A stretch of DNA of 64,000 nt from Todiramphus chloris collaris (Eukaryota; Chordata; Aves; Coraciiformes; Alcedinidae), in NCBI GenBank assembly GCA_025345505.1, contig JANVCC010000018.1:55385656-55449655 (forward strand), in the 5' to 3' direction. Shown in pieces: positions 40,786 to 52,925 of the stretch. Numbering within the stretch: position 1 is the stretch's first letter; each line of letters opens with the position of its first letter. The translations under genes were made by a program, and so were the position numbers. Under the pieces are notes generated by a model. That model was not told the origin of the DNA. It searched no databases and saw only the letters and a list, made by a program, of their open reading frames with translations.

Positions 40786-40850
40786 TTTTAACGGCTGGGG
40801 ATGCCCGTTGGGTTACACTGCTGACATTCCTAATCGTGAGGTTTAGTCAA

Positions 40851-41804
40851 TGAAGATGCAAACCCAAGAAGTTTTTTTTAGCAGAACATCTTCTTTCTCC
40901 ATGTGTTTGTGTTTGGAATCTATAAGGCAAATTGTATAGTACAAATGCAAAGAGCTTCTTGGTCTTGCATGCGTCCAAGAAAATGCTCTGTCTGCAAGGG
41001 GGAAAGCTGTTGTTAGAAATAAATTACTCTGTTTACAGGAATGCTCAACTCATTAGAGGCAGAGCATTGCAATTAAAACCTATATGGACATTGTCTCATT
41101 TTTATGTTGCTAGAATACTTCTTTAATTTTATGTAAGTGACAGATTTTTTTATTGATATTTTCACTTCAGTGATTTCTGTAGAATAATATTAATTACAAT
41201 CCATTAGCCATTTTTAATTTAAAGACACAATCAACTCCTAATTTATTTGCATGTCAAAGTTCCCTTAGCATAGTCACAAAATAAATATTTGTTGATTTGC
41301 CTTAAGACATAGCATCCTTTTTCTCTAAATTGTATTTTGGTTTGTTTGATAGCTAAATCTATCTTCTGCCACCCACACTTTAAAGTTTGTCAGCAGTGAG
41401 ATGGTTACACTCTTTTCTAGAACAGTGATCAAAATGCCAGTTCAGATTGTGATCATGCAGCTGAATATTGTTCATTGCTCTTATGCAGGAAAGTCAGCTG
41501 CAGAATAATGCCTTCCATTCATAGCTCTTTGGTATTAGATACCTTTTGCCACTGCTACATATACTGTTAACTATTGTTATCCTTCCATTACTCCTTTATG
41601 GGCTGTGACATTCACTGTGCTAGTCTGAAGTCTTTTGTGTTTTAAGTTTTGTTAGATTTAACCAAACTTTCCTGTAAAAGCAAATGCACAGAGTTTGTAA
41701 TGCTTCCTTCTCTGACCAGCACAGATGGTGGTCTGTGCATGTGTAAGACATAATCTTAAGGACCATTTTTCCAAATAAGCATTTCTCAAACAAAATGATC
41801 AATT
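40851..41804. other. Unique AT-rich sequence
   Basis: Contains an exact octamer at 41245 and TAAT-rich text around 41155-41220. No repeat or exon is recognised. Confidence 0.5.
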
Positions 41805-42058
41805 TCACAGAATCACAAAATCATTTAGGTTGGAAAAGACCCTTGGGATCATCGTGTCCAACCATTAGCCCTACTCTACAAGATCACCCCTATATCATAT
41901 CCCCCAACACCACATTTAAGTGATGTTTAAACACATCCAGGGATGGGGACTCAACCACCTCCCTGGGCAGCCTATTCCAGTATCTCACCACTCTTTCCAT
42001 GAAGAATTTTTTTCCTAGTGTCTAGTCCAAGATGTTTTCAGCCCATTGTCTCTCTGCA
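41805..42058 (-). mobile_element. CR1 LINE 3' fragment, antisense
   Basis: On the plus strand it starts CACAGAATCACAAAATC, ATTTAGGTTGGAAAAGACCC, ATCGTGTCCAACCATTA. It continues with ACACATCCAGGGATGGGGAC, TCAACCACCTCCCTGGGCAG and CACTCTTTCCATGAAGAA. This is the reverse complement of an avian CR1 3' region reaching into the ORF2 C-terminus. The last bases (TTTTCAGCCCATTGTCTCTC) fit the further body (GAGGCCATTTTCTCTC). 5'-truncated. Confidence 0.93.
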
Positions 42059-45000
42059 AGTTCATGTACTTTTACGATTACGGTCAGATGTTTGGAGCTT
42101 TTTGAACCATTCTTTACATAAAATTTTGGTATATTTTCTTCTCATATAGCAATTTTAAACATTATAATGGACACGGCAGTGTTTTCAGTCTTGAACTTCT
42201 AAGTTGTCAGAGTATCTTTAAGAACCATTTCATTCAGGTTCACACTTTAAAATGATTTGTGTTTGCCAAGCATTGGCATAAAGTAAAAGTATTGCATGTT
42301 TTTGTACCAGTTAATTACATATAAAACATCAAATCTTCAAAAACAGCTTTCAAAAATTTGCACGTTGAAGTTAATTAAGCTTTATTAGATGTTTGTTAAA
42401 AGCGCAAATGAAGTGTAGGGTGTATGTATAGCAGAAAACCCATGAACAAGAGAGTGGAAGTGCAGGTAACTGTCCCTCTACTGTATTCAGTTCATAGTTA
42501 CCACATAAGACCTGCATGTCTTATTCCTGCATATCCTTGCTCCTCTGCCCACTGGAACCATCTTGCAAAAACACAGTAGTGGACTGAAATGCTGATGAAT
42601 TTGTGACTTAGTATGAGTCACTGATGCTACAATGATAGGAAACGCTAACTTAGTAAAAACCTCAAAGCTATACCAAGGTTTGAGATGCATAATGATGAAA
42701 CCCAAACTTGGTGGTCAAAACTTGTAGAGGGTCAAGTAAAAATAAAAAAGAAATGCAGCTGAAGTGTGTTTGATTCCCTTCTCTGCTGTGTAGAAGGGAG
42801 CAGTATTTCCACATCATTTCAAAAGAAATACATATTTTCTTCAGAAAATAATGGGGAAAGCATAGCAGAACAGTAATAGCTCTTTTGTAGCTGATATATT
42901 TTCATTTATGCCCTTGAAACACAAGACTTAATATCAATTCCAAAATCTTGGTTAGTGTCAAGTAGCTAGTGTACTAAGTAGAGACTGCTTTTAATAACTG
43001 AGTAACAAAATGTTCACTTTTTTTTTTTTGCATCTGCTCAAAATTCCTTGGAGATTTGTAATCGGGATGAGAGGTGACAACAGACTAAGCATATGTGTCG
43101 AAGGATTGTTGCACCTTTGTTAGTCACCAGCAACAGGCTGCCTGACTCTCCTGAACCTTGAAATCTTTAGGAACTTTGCTGCTGCTGTGCTGTTATGATG
43201 GTGTTCGGTAGTAAGTCCTTCATATAATCTTTCTGGCAGCTTTGTAGCAGTGAACTAGATAACTTTTTGTAATGACAGGTATTTAATGTTTATCCTGTAT
43301 AAAGTCTGAATTGTTCCTGGTGAGTATACATGCAAATCATGCATGCAAAGCAGCACTCAACACTTTTTCATCAGATCACCCCTCTTTTTGAGTAGTAGGG
43401 GATATTTACCTGTGAAATCCAGTTGCCCCAAACCTAGCTTCTCCTGTAATTTGGAAAACTAATATGGAAACTCTATAGAGTGGCATTTTAATTTTTGTTT
43501 TGTTTTCCAAGGCTGTTATATGCTTGATTCATACATAAAAATTTCATTTACTATAATTCATGCTATACTGTTAAATTAGTCTTTGAAAAGAAAAGAAAGA
43601 TAAGTGCAGAAAAATGCTTCATCATGCTGCGTATCTGGAAGCTATTTCGTCGGAACAATGTAGTACTCCCATGTGTCCCCATTTTTCAGATAGCTTGCTT
43701 TTTGTTGCATAAGGCACAATGATGAGTAAGACTTAACACTGAGAAAGGCAAAGAGATTGTACGTAGAAACTGAAGATCCAACTGAAGTGATTTGTAAAGA
43801 TTTTCTTACCACTCCTCTTATCTGAGGAATGACAGCCAGCTGGTTTTTTCATCTTAAAGGGAGATGCCTCTTGGAAAAGTTTATTGCAACTCTCTTTGAG
43901 GTGAAAGAAAGACAAAGGTAATGTTAAAAAGAGGAGGCTTCTACTTAAATTTACAAAGGCTTATCAATAGATAGGGAACTGATATTTCTCAATTGTAATT
44001 CTTTATTAGCTTACTTATTCATCATTCAAGACTAGAATTCCGAATATTTTTAAGTATGTGCACAGGAAGGATATACACTTGAAAGGTAATTTCATGGTGT
44101 TTAAAATACATGACTCAATTTAGCATTGATTATGGTCTCCCTCATCCATGTTGTGTGTCTTCTGCTGAAGTACATTTGTGTTTCAGCCTTCTTCATAGGC
44201 ATAGCTAGGATAGCAGTAATGATGCAGGAAGGTTAGGTAGGTATTATGGTCCTTACTGAAGACCTTGATTAAACCTGATGGCCAGCCCAAGGCAACATTC
44301 TTAACTGCCATAGTTGCACTATTGTCAGCATCTGCTTGGCTGGATAAGAATAAGCATATCTGCATAAGCTTTTATTGCATTTTAGTTAGTGTTGAAGCAT
44401 TCTTGAGCAGTCAGATCATTAGAAAAATACCTCTTCTACTTATTTTCAAAGCCCCCAGTACAGGGACTTCTTTGTAATAAGCAGGTTTACAGAAAAGCCT
44501 ATATTTATTAATTATAGAAAACATATAGCAGAACTCCTAACTTGGTTGACTAGCTTCAAGCAAGGAAACTCCTTGCATATAAACCTATATTACTGGGGGC
44601 TTTGAAGCTGGTGTGATTCATTGATATTCATGTATAACTTGCATGGGGTTTTTATATGGTATAAATGTCAGTCTCTTAGATTCTTTCTTCTGCTTATGAA
44701 TAGACCTGTTTATTTTCAATAGTAAATGTATGAACAGAATCATGTGATACTAGGGTGTATATGTCTATTTATAACCAATCTGTTCCAATCGGATAGCAAA
44801 AGCTCAGATCATAATGACAAGAGAAAGGTGAAGAGATACTGAGTCTAACTTAGACTCTGCCTGGATTAGATACCTCAGCCATAAAAAATGTGCACAATAT
44901 TCCAGAAAATAATGCTGCTCTTTCACATGAGTGGCTTGGAAGAAGGGCATGAGTTAGTGTGGGAAGACTGCTCAGAATCACGCAGTAGTTTATGGGGAAT

Positions 45001-45564
45001 GTCAAACTATGCTTAACCGTCAAAGCTCATCTCTTCACCCTGCTAAACCAGTTTGCACTTGGCGGGGATAACAATTGCACTATTTCTTTTGAAGAACCAT
45101 AGGAAAGCGTTAGATCCACTGAAAGTGAGCCTGACAAGATGCATATGACTGTTATCCTGATTATAAATAAGATACACCTAAAAGAAGGTAATCCATTGTG
45201 ATCTGAAGGCCAGGAAACATCACACCAGAGACTCTCAGACAGATAGTCACAAAGAGTAAGTTTAGGTGACTCTCCCTAGACTGCCTATTTGACTGATGCA
45301 AACAGGGGAAAGAGAAAGTTTAGAAATATGTTTCAATAGGCAAAGTTAGACTTCTGAGATTATCTTCTTCCACCTCCTATGGGAAGTCTCCAACAGGTAA
45401 CACACCAAAACCAAGAAGGGACATGACTTGAAAACTACATTAACATGGACAGCCTCCAATACTGCTACTTGGTCATCAAAACTCAGATTTTGAGCAGACC
45501 CTCTGGTAAACAATGGGTGACAAACACCTTTTCTTCAGAAACAGTTATTTCTTCATAATCTGAT
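42059..45564. other. Unique AT-rich sequence, no gene seen
   Basis: Short open frames only. An exact octamer lies at 43330, next to ATCATGCATGCAAAG. No repeat signature. Confidence 0.5.
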
Positions 45565-45660
45565 CTAGTGGGAGGTGTCCCTGCCCATGGCAGGGGGGTT
45601 GGAACTAGATTATCTTTAAGGTCCCTTCCAACCCTGAGAATTCTATGATTCTAAGATTCA
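45565..45660 (+). mobile_element. CR1 LINE 3' tail, sense
   Basis: GGAGGTGTCCCTGCCCATGG, GGGGTTGGAACTAGATTATC, AAGGTCCCTTCCAACCCTGA and TTCTATGATTCTAAGATTC match the 3' UTR and terminal repeat of avian CR1. Only the last 95 bases are present. The end carries the degenerate ATTCTATG-type terminal repeat thought to be recognised by the reverse transcriptase. Confidence 0.93.
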
Positions 45661-48549
45661 TGATACCCTGGAGCTACTGTTCTTACCTTGCTAGCATTAA
45701 TGTCACACACTGCAACAGCAGCAGCTTTCAAGGTAAATGGGTGAGAAGCCCAGCTCAGTCAAAAAAGAAAGAAGACCATGTCGCTGTAATTCATACTGAA
45801 TAGCTTGATTTGGAGGGATAGAGGTCATACTTATTTTGTAACCAGTAGACAGTGTAGAGCAACAGAATCTCCAAAGTATAAAGAATACTTTGCTATAATG
45901 AACGTGAATTAATGCCTATATAGATAGTTGGAATATTTCATAAGAAAACTAATATTTCAAACAAAATATGAAATTAAATACATCATATGGCCAGCCCTGT
46001 GGGAATTTCTATTGACCCTTTAGGTAAAAACTAGAGTGTCTGTTATTTCTGTGCCTGACTATATTATAAGGTTAAAATTATTTTAAATATTTCTCTGAAC
46101 AAGTTTCTTTTTATAGCTCTGCACTGTGTGCATTCTGAGTACGCAGAAGGGAGACAAGTAAAGAGAACTGTTTTTGTGAGTTGTGTCCTCAAACTTATTA
46201 AAAAAATTCTTAGCAGTTTGCTTTTAATATTTTTTTTCTTTAAAGGGAAAAAATAATTTAGAATTATATTTTTACATCACATCTTAAAATAAAATCTGTA
46301 TATTAAGATGGGATTCTTGTATATGTTTTATTTCTGAGGATTGAGATTTTAGTCACTTTTAGGACTTGAAAGCATTTCAATTTCTGAGATGTAAATGTTA
46401 GTGTTTTCACACCCATTATTTAAATAAGTTTAACAACCATACCATCAAAACTCCAATTACTATGGCATTTAATATTGAGGCTTCACATGAGATTTTTCTT
46501 TCAGTTCTCTCATAAATTAGCTTTTATCTATCATCTGATTCTGCATCTCCAGGGAAGTCTGTAGAGGTTGGTTCCCTCAAGAAAGAAAATATGAGTTTTG
46601 AGATATTAAAAAAAAATGTTAAACTAGATTCTGTAATCATCAGAGGTAGTACAGTACCTCACAGGTCTTGTCCTCACAGACATTATTAACATTAAACCAA
46701 GGGACAAATATGAAGATGATAATGGGTCTTCTATCTTCTTTTTTTAACCTCATGAATGAAGCAAGATTTCAAAGAAGTGGAAAACCAATGTTTAATTAAC
46801 ATGAGACTGGAATGTTCATAGCAATTGCTAGCTGTTAGTTTGAGTCATTAACAGTTAACCAGATATAAACTCTGTACTCTGTAGAAATTGTTTGAAATGC
46901 ATAAAAAAAATTGGAACAGTCACAAAGTTTGAAAGCATGCAAACTAAAACAGTAACGTTCTCCTAATGGTAATGTAATTCATTAGCAAAATTTTACAACA
47001 TCTGCATTTCTTGTATGCTTATTTAGGCTCTATCAGCTTGCTAGTTGGGGATTTTATCATTTTATCCATGGCTGGGTAGAGTTTGAAGTATAATTCAATA
47101 TGCTTAAAAAGTAAGACAATTGTATATAGCTATACTCCTCTGCAAAATCAACAATAAAGACTTACTAGGAAATAATAGAATTAATACTGGCATTTGTTTC
47201 CCTCTCCAAATGTCATGAAGTTCAATAATACACACCCTGAGACCTCAAGCAGGAATGTATATTGGGGGGGAAAACAGCAGAATAAACAGTTTCTAAAAGG
47301 CATTAAGGACAAGCACACAAAAAAGGCCTAACTGAGATGTGAACATAAGTGTCCTCTGAATGCAATAGCTGCAACAGATTTTGAGAGCCGGCTAGTATGT
47401 CCAAACTAGCAAGCTATTAGCTGAGAGGACAACATGCATTTTTCATGTGGCTCATGTGGATCCTTCACATCCTGGCCAGAGTTTCTCCTTCCCTGTAAAT
47501 AGTGTGTGAAGCTATTATGGCATTTTGCTTAACATCATTCGTTCTTGGAGAGAAACTTCTGAACAGATCAAGAACAGTGTTCAGGTTTTTTAAGAGGTTG
47601 TAGTTACTGGAAGGAGTCAGAAGTGGGAACTTCAAAAACTATGCAGGTAACTTTGCATGAGTCTTGCCTTAGTCTTTCATGATTCAGTTTGCAGCTGTGT
47701 GCGTACATTGTGTTTATTTTTGCTGAATGCCTTGTCACTGACATAATGTTACTTTTTAGTATGCTTCCCAATGATGCAGCAGGGAAGAAGCGCAACTGTC
47801 TTTATCATCTCTGAACATCATTAGAAATGAGAAAGTAGCAATCTTTGAGTATTTTCATAGTAGTATGACAAAATCCCAACTCTGCTGAAGTAAATAGGAA
47901 TTTAAAAAGATTACAGTAGTACCAGGATTTGAGTTGTAATTATCAGTACTTACAGTATGTTCTCTCAGTGCTCTCCCAGTATAGATTAGTAATTGCTTGC
48001 TGCCTCAAAAGTCTTTGTTCAATTATATCTAGGAGAGAAGAGTTCCCTAGAGCAGCTGATGTTCAATGATCTCTTTTATAGAAGCTAACTAGTGTTGCCA
48101 AGGATTTCACTTATGCTGGCAGGTCAGATTATTTTTTTTATTTTATTTTTTGATAAATCAAAACCCAGTGTGATAATCATGTTAATATTTGGTGTTGAAA
48201 TAGAGCTGAACATATCTGAGAATCTTGGCCCAGGTTCGAGTTGCAAAGTGCCTTGTGAATTGCATGGGTGAGAAAACTACCTAGTGAGATGAATAATCTG
48301 GAAACTAACGGAATGAACATTTGGTAAGAAGCAAAATTATCTGTACTTCCCAATTAAAAGCTTTTACTTAAAAGTAATCTTTTTTTCAAATGAAGTTAAT
48401 CTTAGAATATGGAAAGTGTCTTCACAACTGAGAACTTCCCCTATGTACAGCATTCAGTTTAATATTTTTATTTTTGTAAAGGCAAGAGACATGAAATCCC
48501 ACTCTGATAAACTGAAGGGAATCTCTTAAATGTTTTGTAGGAAACTTAG

Positions 48550-48611
48550 ATTTTTGTTTTGTTTTGTTTAGGTTTTTTTTGTTTGTTTGGGTGTTTTTTT
48601 GTTTGCTTTTG
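48550..48611 (+). repeat. T/G-rich tract
   Basis: TTTTG, GTTT and T-run units over about 60 bases, the longest of the T/G series apart from the 5.1 kb region. The minus-strand open frame over it is K/N/Q/T-rich for this reason. Confidence 0.8.
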
Positions 48612-49144
48612 GTCATCAAGTTGGCCTCTTTGAAAAACTGAGAAAGGTGAGTTTGCTTTTTTTTTTAATGCTTTTATTTACTAGAATATAAGAGAAGGAG
48701 AAATGAAACTTATCTGAAAGACAAAATATAAAATTGTTTTTTATCCATTCCAATAACAGATTTATTTTCCAGGAAATAAAATGCTGATTTTAAAAATGTG
48801 GATTCAATGAAACCTAGACATATGTGGGTACCTGTATGTTGACTCAAGTGGTTACTCAGGTGCTATAGGAAAAGGAGAACGTAAAATGTTCCAGACTGGA
48901 TGGTTGAAATATTAATGAATCATGAGGGCTCTAAAAATATCTAGATGTTTTATTCAGATACTGTTAATAGCGTTTTAGGTGGAAAGTCACTTTCTTTTTT
49001 GCCTTTGGTGCTCTCAAAGTCACTAGGGACATATATGTAATCATATACCATCTTCACATAGCAAAAATCATACTCTAACCAATAAAGAGTCTCTGCTTAA
49101 AGTTCCTGTTCCAAATGGTGTCTTCTATTTTGGAGATGTGATTA

Positions 49145-49164
49145 ACTGTGGAAACTTCCACAGT
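49145..49164. promoter_or_regulatory. Near-perfect palindrome with kappaB-like core
   Basis: The arms ACTGTGGAA and TTCCACAGT are exact reverse complements around a two-base centre. The core GGAAACTTCC satisfies the loose kappaB consensus GGRNNNYYCC. Whether it is bound is unknown, and palindromes of this size can arise by chance. Confidence 0.3.
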
Positions 49165-49537
49165 ATAAAATGTACCGGGTTATGATGAGCTGGACATTTA
49201 GCATTGGAACTTTTGATATGACTTTGGATTTTGTTTCTGCAAGAATCACAGTAGCTATGAGGGAACAGAAGAATAGTGTTGAGAATCTCTGTTGGAAAGA
49301 GTTGACAGCCCCTGCAGTTTTATAGTGACTATGAATTCACAAGCCTACTGCAGATGAGAAGGTGCATTCAGTTGGATTATAAATAGACTGTAGTTAGCTT
49401 TGAAATGCATCCATTTTATTCCAAGCTTCCAGCAAAGTCCTACAGATATGCAGCTCCAGTGAGAGCTCTAAAGTTGGTAATAAAAAAGAAAATGACAGGG
49501 GTTTTATTTGGAGTCTTCTGACAGCTGTAGGGGGGGG

Positions 49538-49637
49538 NNNNNNNNNNNNNNNNNNNNNNNNNNNNNNNNNNNNNNNNNNNNNNNNNNNNNNNNNNNNNNN
49601 NNNNNNNNNNNNNNNNNNNNNNNNNNNNNNNNNNNNN
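49538..49637. other. Assembly gap of exactly 100 N
   Basis: One hundred N bases lie between a run of eight G (49530-49537) and a run of fourteen C (49638-49651). A round 100 usually stands for unknown size. Open frames that run through it are artefacts. Confidence 0.98.
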
Positions 49638-49847
49638 CCCCCCCCCCCCCCAAACAGTGAAGTAATAGATAAAAAAAGTTTCTGTTCTCAGAAACAAGTC
49701 TTTGTTCTGGGAGAAATGTGCTCTCTGTGACTGGAGATGTATATTGCTCTTGAACCCTTTTCTTCCTCTGTCCTTCATTTTGCTCAGATGCAGTAATCCT
49801 ATGAATGCTCCAGAGGAAGCCAGGTGCTGTTCTTCTCTTATGGTACA

Positions 49848-50156
49848 TTAGAGGTGGGATAACAAGACCTGTGCTTTTGCCAGTGGAGCGCAAGATATAG
49901 AACCACAAGCTGATACTCCCCTGAACGCATTCAAGACAGTGATTTTCACGATGCCAGCAGTAAAGGCGGTGCTACGTGCTGCACAGTTTGAATTAATGAG
50001 CTTTGTCCTGTAGAGGATGTCGAGGATGACTTGGATCCAACAGCCAGCAGTCTGTTTTACTAGAGTTTCTGCACAGTAGGCTATTGCACAGTGTAACCCT
50101 GCCCTAGGTGGAGCAGAAGCAGTGTACCTTTCTAAAAAGTACATAACAGCAAGCAT
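49848..50156. other. CpG-bearing patch of unknown origin beside the gap
   Basis: Compared with its surroundings this stretch holds more CpGs (GAGCGC, GAACGC, CACGATG, GGCGG, TACGTG, GTCGAGG). It is open for 102 codons on the minus strand (49848-50156). On the plus strand it is open for about 53 codons (49852-50013, including residues MPAVKAVLRAAQFELMSFVL). I recognise no family in either reading. It could be a decayed mobile element, a retrocopy fragment or chance. Confidence 0.3.
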
Positions 50157-52699
50157 GTTACTCTTTGCATATTAAGGAATAATTCTTTGTTTGCCTTCCC
50201 TGATTACCATCTCAGGCAGAACTACATTTCTTCACCTGCTTTTTAAATGCATATTTTAGTGACTGAATGGGCAGCTTGTTTGTCTTATACATATGTCAAA
50301 TGTGGGAAATCTTGAATTGAGATTTTTAGCTTTTTGGAATGCGACTGAAACAGGCAATCTCTGTTCCATCACTAAATGTGAGACAGGGTTAAGTGTGGTT
50401 TGTTTTAGTTTTTTTTTTTTTTTGCTAATAAACAAAGTTAGAGCACAGCCCTGTAGATTCTCCAAGTAATTTGATGTTGCATCAGGAGAGAGATGGCTAT
50501 AATAAACCAGCAGAGTGCTGAAAGTCTTCAGCTTTGCATCAGGAGCATGTTGGTCTCTTAATTGTCACCCATTTTCAACTCTATCTAACCATAAGCTATC
50601 CTTAGAGGAGATATAAGGTGAAAGGCAATGCAATTATTGCCTTTATGTGGAGTGCAGAGGTCTTCAGTGTACACCTTTGCACAATTTTTTTTTTACATAG
50701 GAGCTATCTTGAATTTCCTCAAAAGGAATATACGAGTGCTTACACACTCTGGCATTTGTCCTTGCATAGCTGAGATAAAATGAACATAATATGCTGTTGG
50801 ATATTGCTGATAATTTGCAAATGGAACAAAGAAAGGATCTCTTTCTACAAATCTTGTGACCCATATAGATCCTTTAGCTACTGTGAAGGACTTCTAGGCA
50901 GTAGGAGAGATGGTGTATTCCTAGGTTGATGCTGCATGACAAACTCTGGATCTTGTGGGCTTTCTGCCATACTGATGTAGTCACTTAAGCATAAAGGAAA
51001 AACAGGCACATCTTCAATCTGTAAAAATGAAAGAATAGTGCTGTTCCTCCTAAGAATTTACATACGGAGCCCAGGGGAGCTATTCACCCCTTGATATGAT
51101 TCTTTATTATCACTTCTCTGTTGCCACTGGGTTACCATTGTAAAACAACTAAGTAAGGTTTGTGCAGCAAAATAAATACTGTAAATTTTGGAGTTATCTT
51201 AGCTCTCTTTGGTGGAATTCTCAATCATATTTTTGCATTCATGTTAGCTTTTGGGTTTAAAGTCACTTTTATTCCTAAGAAACCAATTAAGAGCTTGTCT
51301 TGACAATTTTAACTTGCAGCTTTACTTGCTAAGACATTCTAGGACGGAGCCTGTTAGTCTTTGGATGGCCTGTATTTATCATGGCAGGTGACTGCCCTCT
51401 ATCTTCTCTTGTTGGATGTGTACATCTCATTGCTAGAAAGTGAACCAGGCCCTTCAAAAGCCAGTGCTGCATGTGGTGGTGGTGTTACAAGTTATGAGAC
51501 AGGTTAGGTCGCCTGGACCGTCCAGACTGGATAGGATATTTAGGTACAGCTAGGATTAAGCAGGGCAGGAAGTATTCTTATGTTCGCTGTTGTGTGCCCC
51601 TAGTACATGAGGATAGCTCCTTTATATGGCTGCTACTACAGAAGAAATGTTTTAGTTGGTCCCATAGTTTGATCTACATCCCACAGATTATTCTTGTTTT
51701 TTCTTTTTTTTTTTTTTTTTCCATAATAACTTTCACAGCAAGTGTCTGAAAGATGTAATAGCAATTAAATAAATCAGCATTGTAATTGGAAAGGAATTTT
51801 TAAGTAGTGGATTGCTTTTGGCACTGCTATAAATTACTTGGTGTTCCTAGATTCCTTTTTGTTTGTCCAAAGCAAACTACAAATCTCACATCACTATATG
51901 AATCCAATTATTAAACTCGTTAAAGCAAACTAACATATTACAAATATAATACTGAACAAAACTTAGCAATAATCATCACTGTTCTTTCACCTATCCCTAT
52001 ATTCTGAGCATTTTTCTTACTTTTTCTCAAGCTTGCAGGCACCATTTTCTTCCAAGTAGTCAGATCTCCATTCTCTCTTTGTGTTTATCAGTCTCTGTTC
52101 CAGTGCTTGTCTCTCTGCCTGTCTCATAACAGATACCAGTGCTGTGAATTTTTTTAAGTCAACTGCAGTTATCGTAGTTGGTGAAATGTTTGAGGGCAAT
52201 ATCAACTTTCTCATGCTAAAGCAAGCATCAAAAAACACTGAAAACAAAAGCAGGCTATTATTGCAAAATATTCTGGCTTTCTTTACACAAGGTCATGTTA
52301 ATCTTGAGAGCATTTTGCTTGTGATTAGTTTCCAAAATTAATAACCATTTTCTTTTACATACTTATTTTTTCAGTGTGTCTATTGTAATGCTATTATGCC
52401 ACTGCCGAGTGTAGTGCACTCTTACATAACAGCCTCCCTTGTTCAGTTTACTTTGGAAGTTAGATTAAAAAAAATATTTTTTTGTGTGAATTGAGCACAT
52501 TTGGTCATTGAGATACAAAGAACGTAGAGCGTAATGATACCACTTTTATAGCCACATTTCAAAGTACAAGTACACTTCAATGTTTTGACCCCTTTGTTCA
52601 AATGCTGAAAATAGATGTTTGCTGCTGAATGACCTTCTGCAGTGTCACATGCAAGGTTTTTTAATCAAAGACCCAAGAGTCTTATTCCATTGAGCAAAA
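50157..52699. other. Unique sequence with poly-T runs
   Basis: Poly-T at 50409-50423 and 51704-51720. A small CpG-containing piece near 51505-51600 was compared with 5S-derived SINE heads and not accepted. No gene seen. Confidence 0.5.
51704..51720 (+). repeat. Poly-T run (17)
   Basis: Pure T homopolymer preceded by a T-rich stretch. Confidence 0.85.
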
Positions 52700-52925
52700 A
52701 TAATAACAATTCTGCGTGAGGGCTGAAGCTTTAAAAGGTTTTTTTTTAAATTTTCTGGTTTTTGCAATAATTAATTGCAGTGGACATCAACAAGTTTTCA
52801 AGGAGCTCTCAGCTGTCACTCAAAGCAAGTACTAAATCCATATAGCTACATTTCAATAGCTAAGCATGTAATGATGCCACATTTTCTCTGTCAAAATGCT
52901 TGCTTAACTTGAGAAAACCTCCCTT
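52700..52925. other. Candidate conserved non-coding block
   Basis: High-complexity AT-rich text around a TAATTAATTGCA core, without repeats other than a short T run at its start. The texture resembles vertebrate conserved non-coding elements. This is an impression and not a measured conservation. Confidence 0.2.

Larger units (their letters stand above)
40655..40850. promoter_or_regulatory. CpG-retaining patch with hairpin and CTCF-like site
   Basis: Within a CpG-poor region this roughly 200-base stretch keeps about eight CpGs (for example at GCGTC, GCCGCCGG, GAGCGTG, TTCGC, AACGG, CCCGTTG, ATCGTG). It contains a perfect inverted repeat and a CTCF-like core, annotated separately. An open frame crosses it (40620-40853, 77 codons) but shows no family resemblance. 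A regulatory or insulator role is inferred from the motif and CpG retention only. The alternative is a recently inserted or GC-biased fragment. Confidence 0.4.
45661..49529. other. Unique AT-rich sequence, no gene seen
   Basis: Includes a T/G tract (48550-48611) and a 20-bp near-palindrome (49145-49164). No exon, RNA gene or element end is seen. Confidence 0.5.

Noticed and set aside
48205-48260. GGTTCGAG word resembling a tRNA or SINE B box
   Set aside because: No A box at suitable spacing and no continuing MIR-like body could be followed.
49440-49908. Two long minus-strand open frames across the gap (112 and 134 codons)
   Set aside because: About a third of each frame is undetermined N bases read as open, and the flanks are G/C homopolymers. 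They are not evidence for a gene.
51505-51600. AAGCAGGG-containing CpG piece resembling a 5S-derived SINE head
   Set aside because: Only a few bases agree and the order of the neighbouring 5S blocks is not kept.
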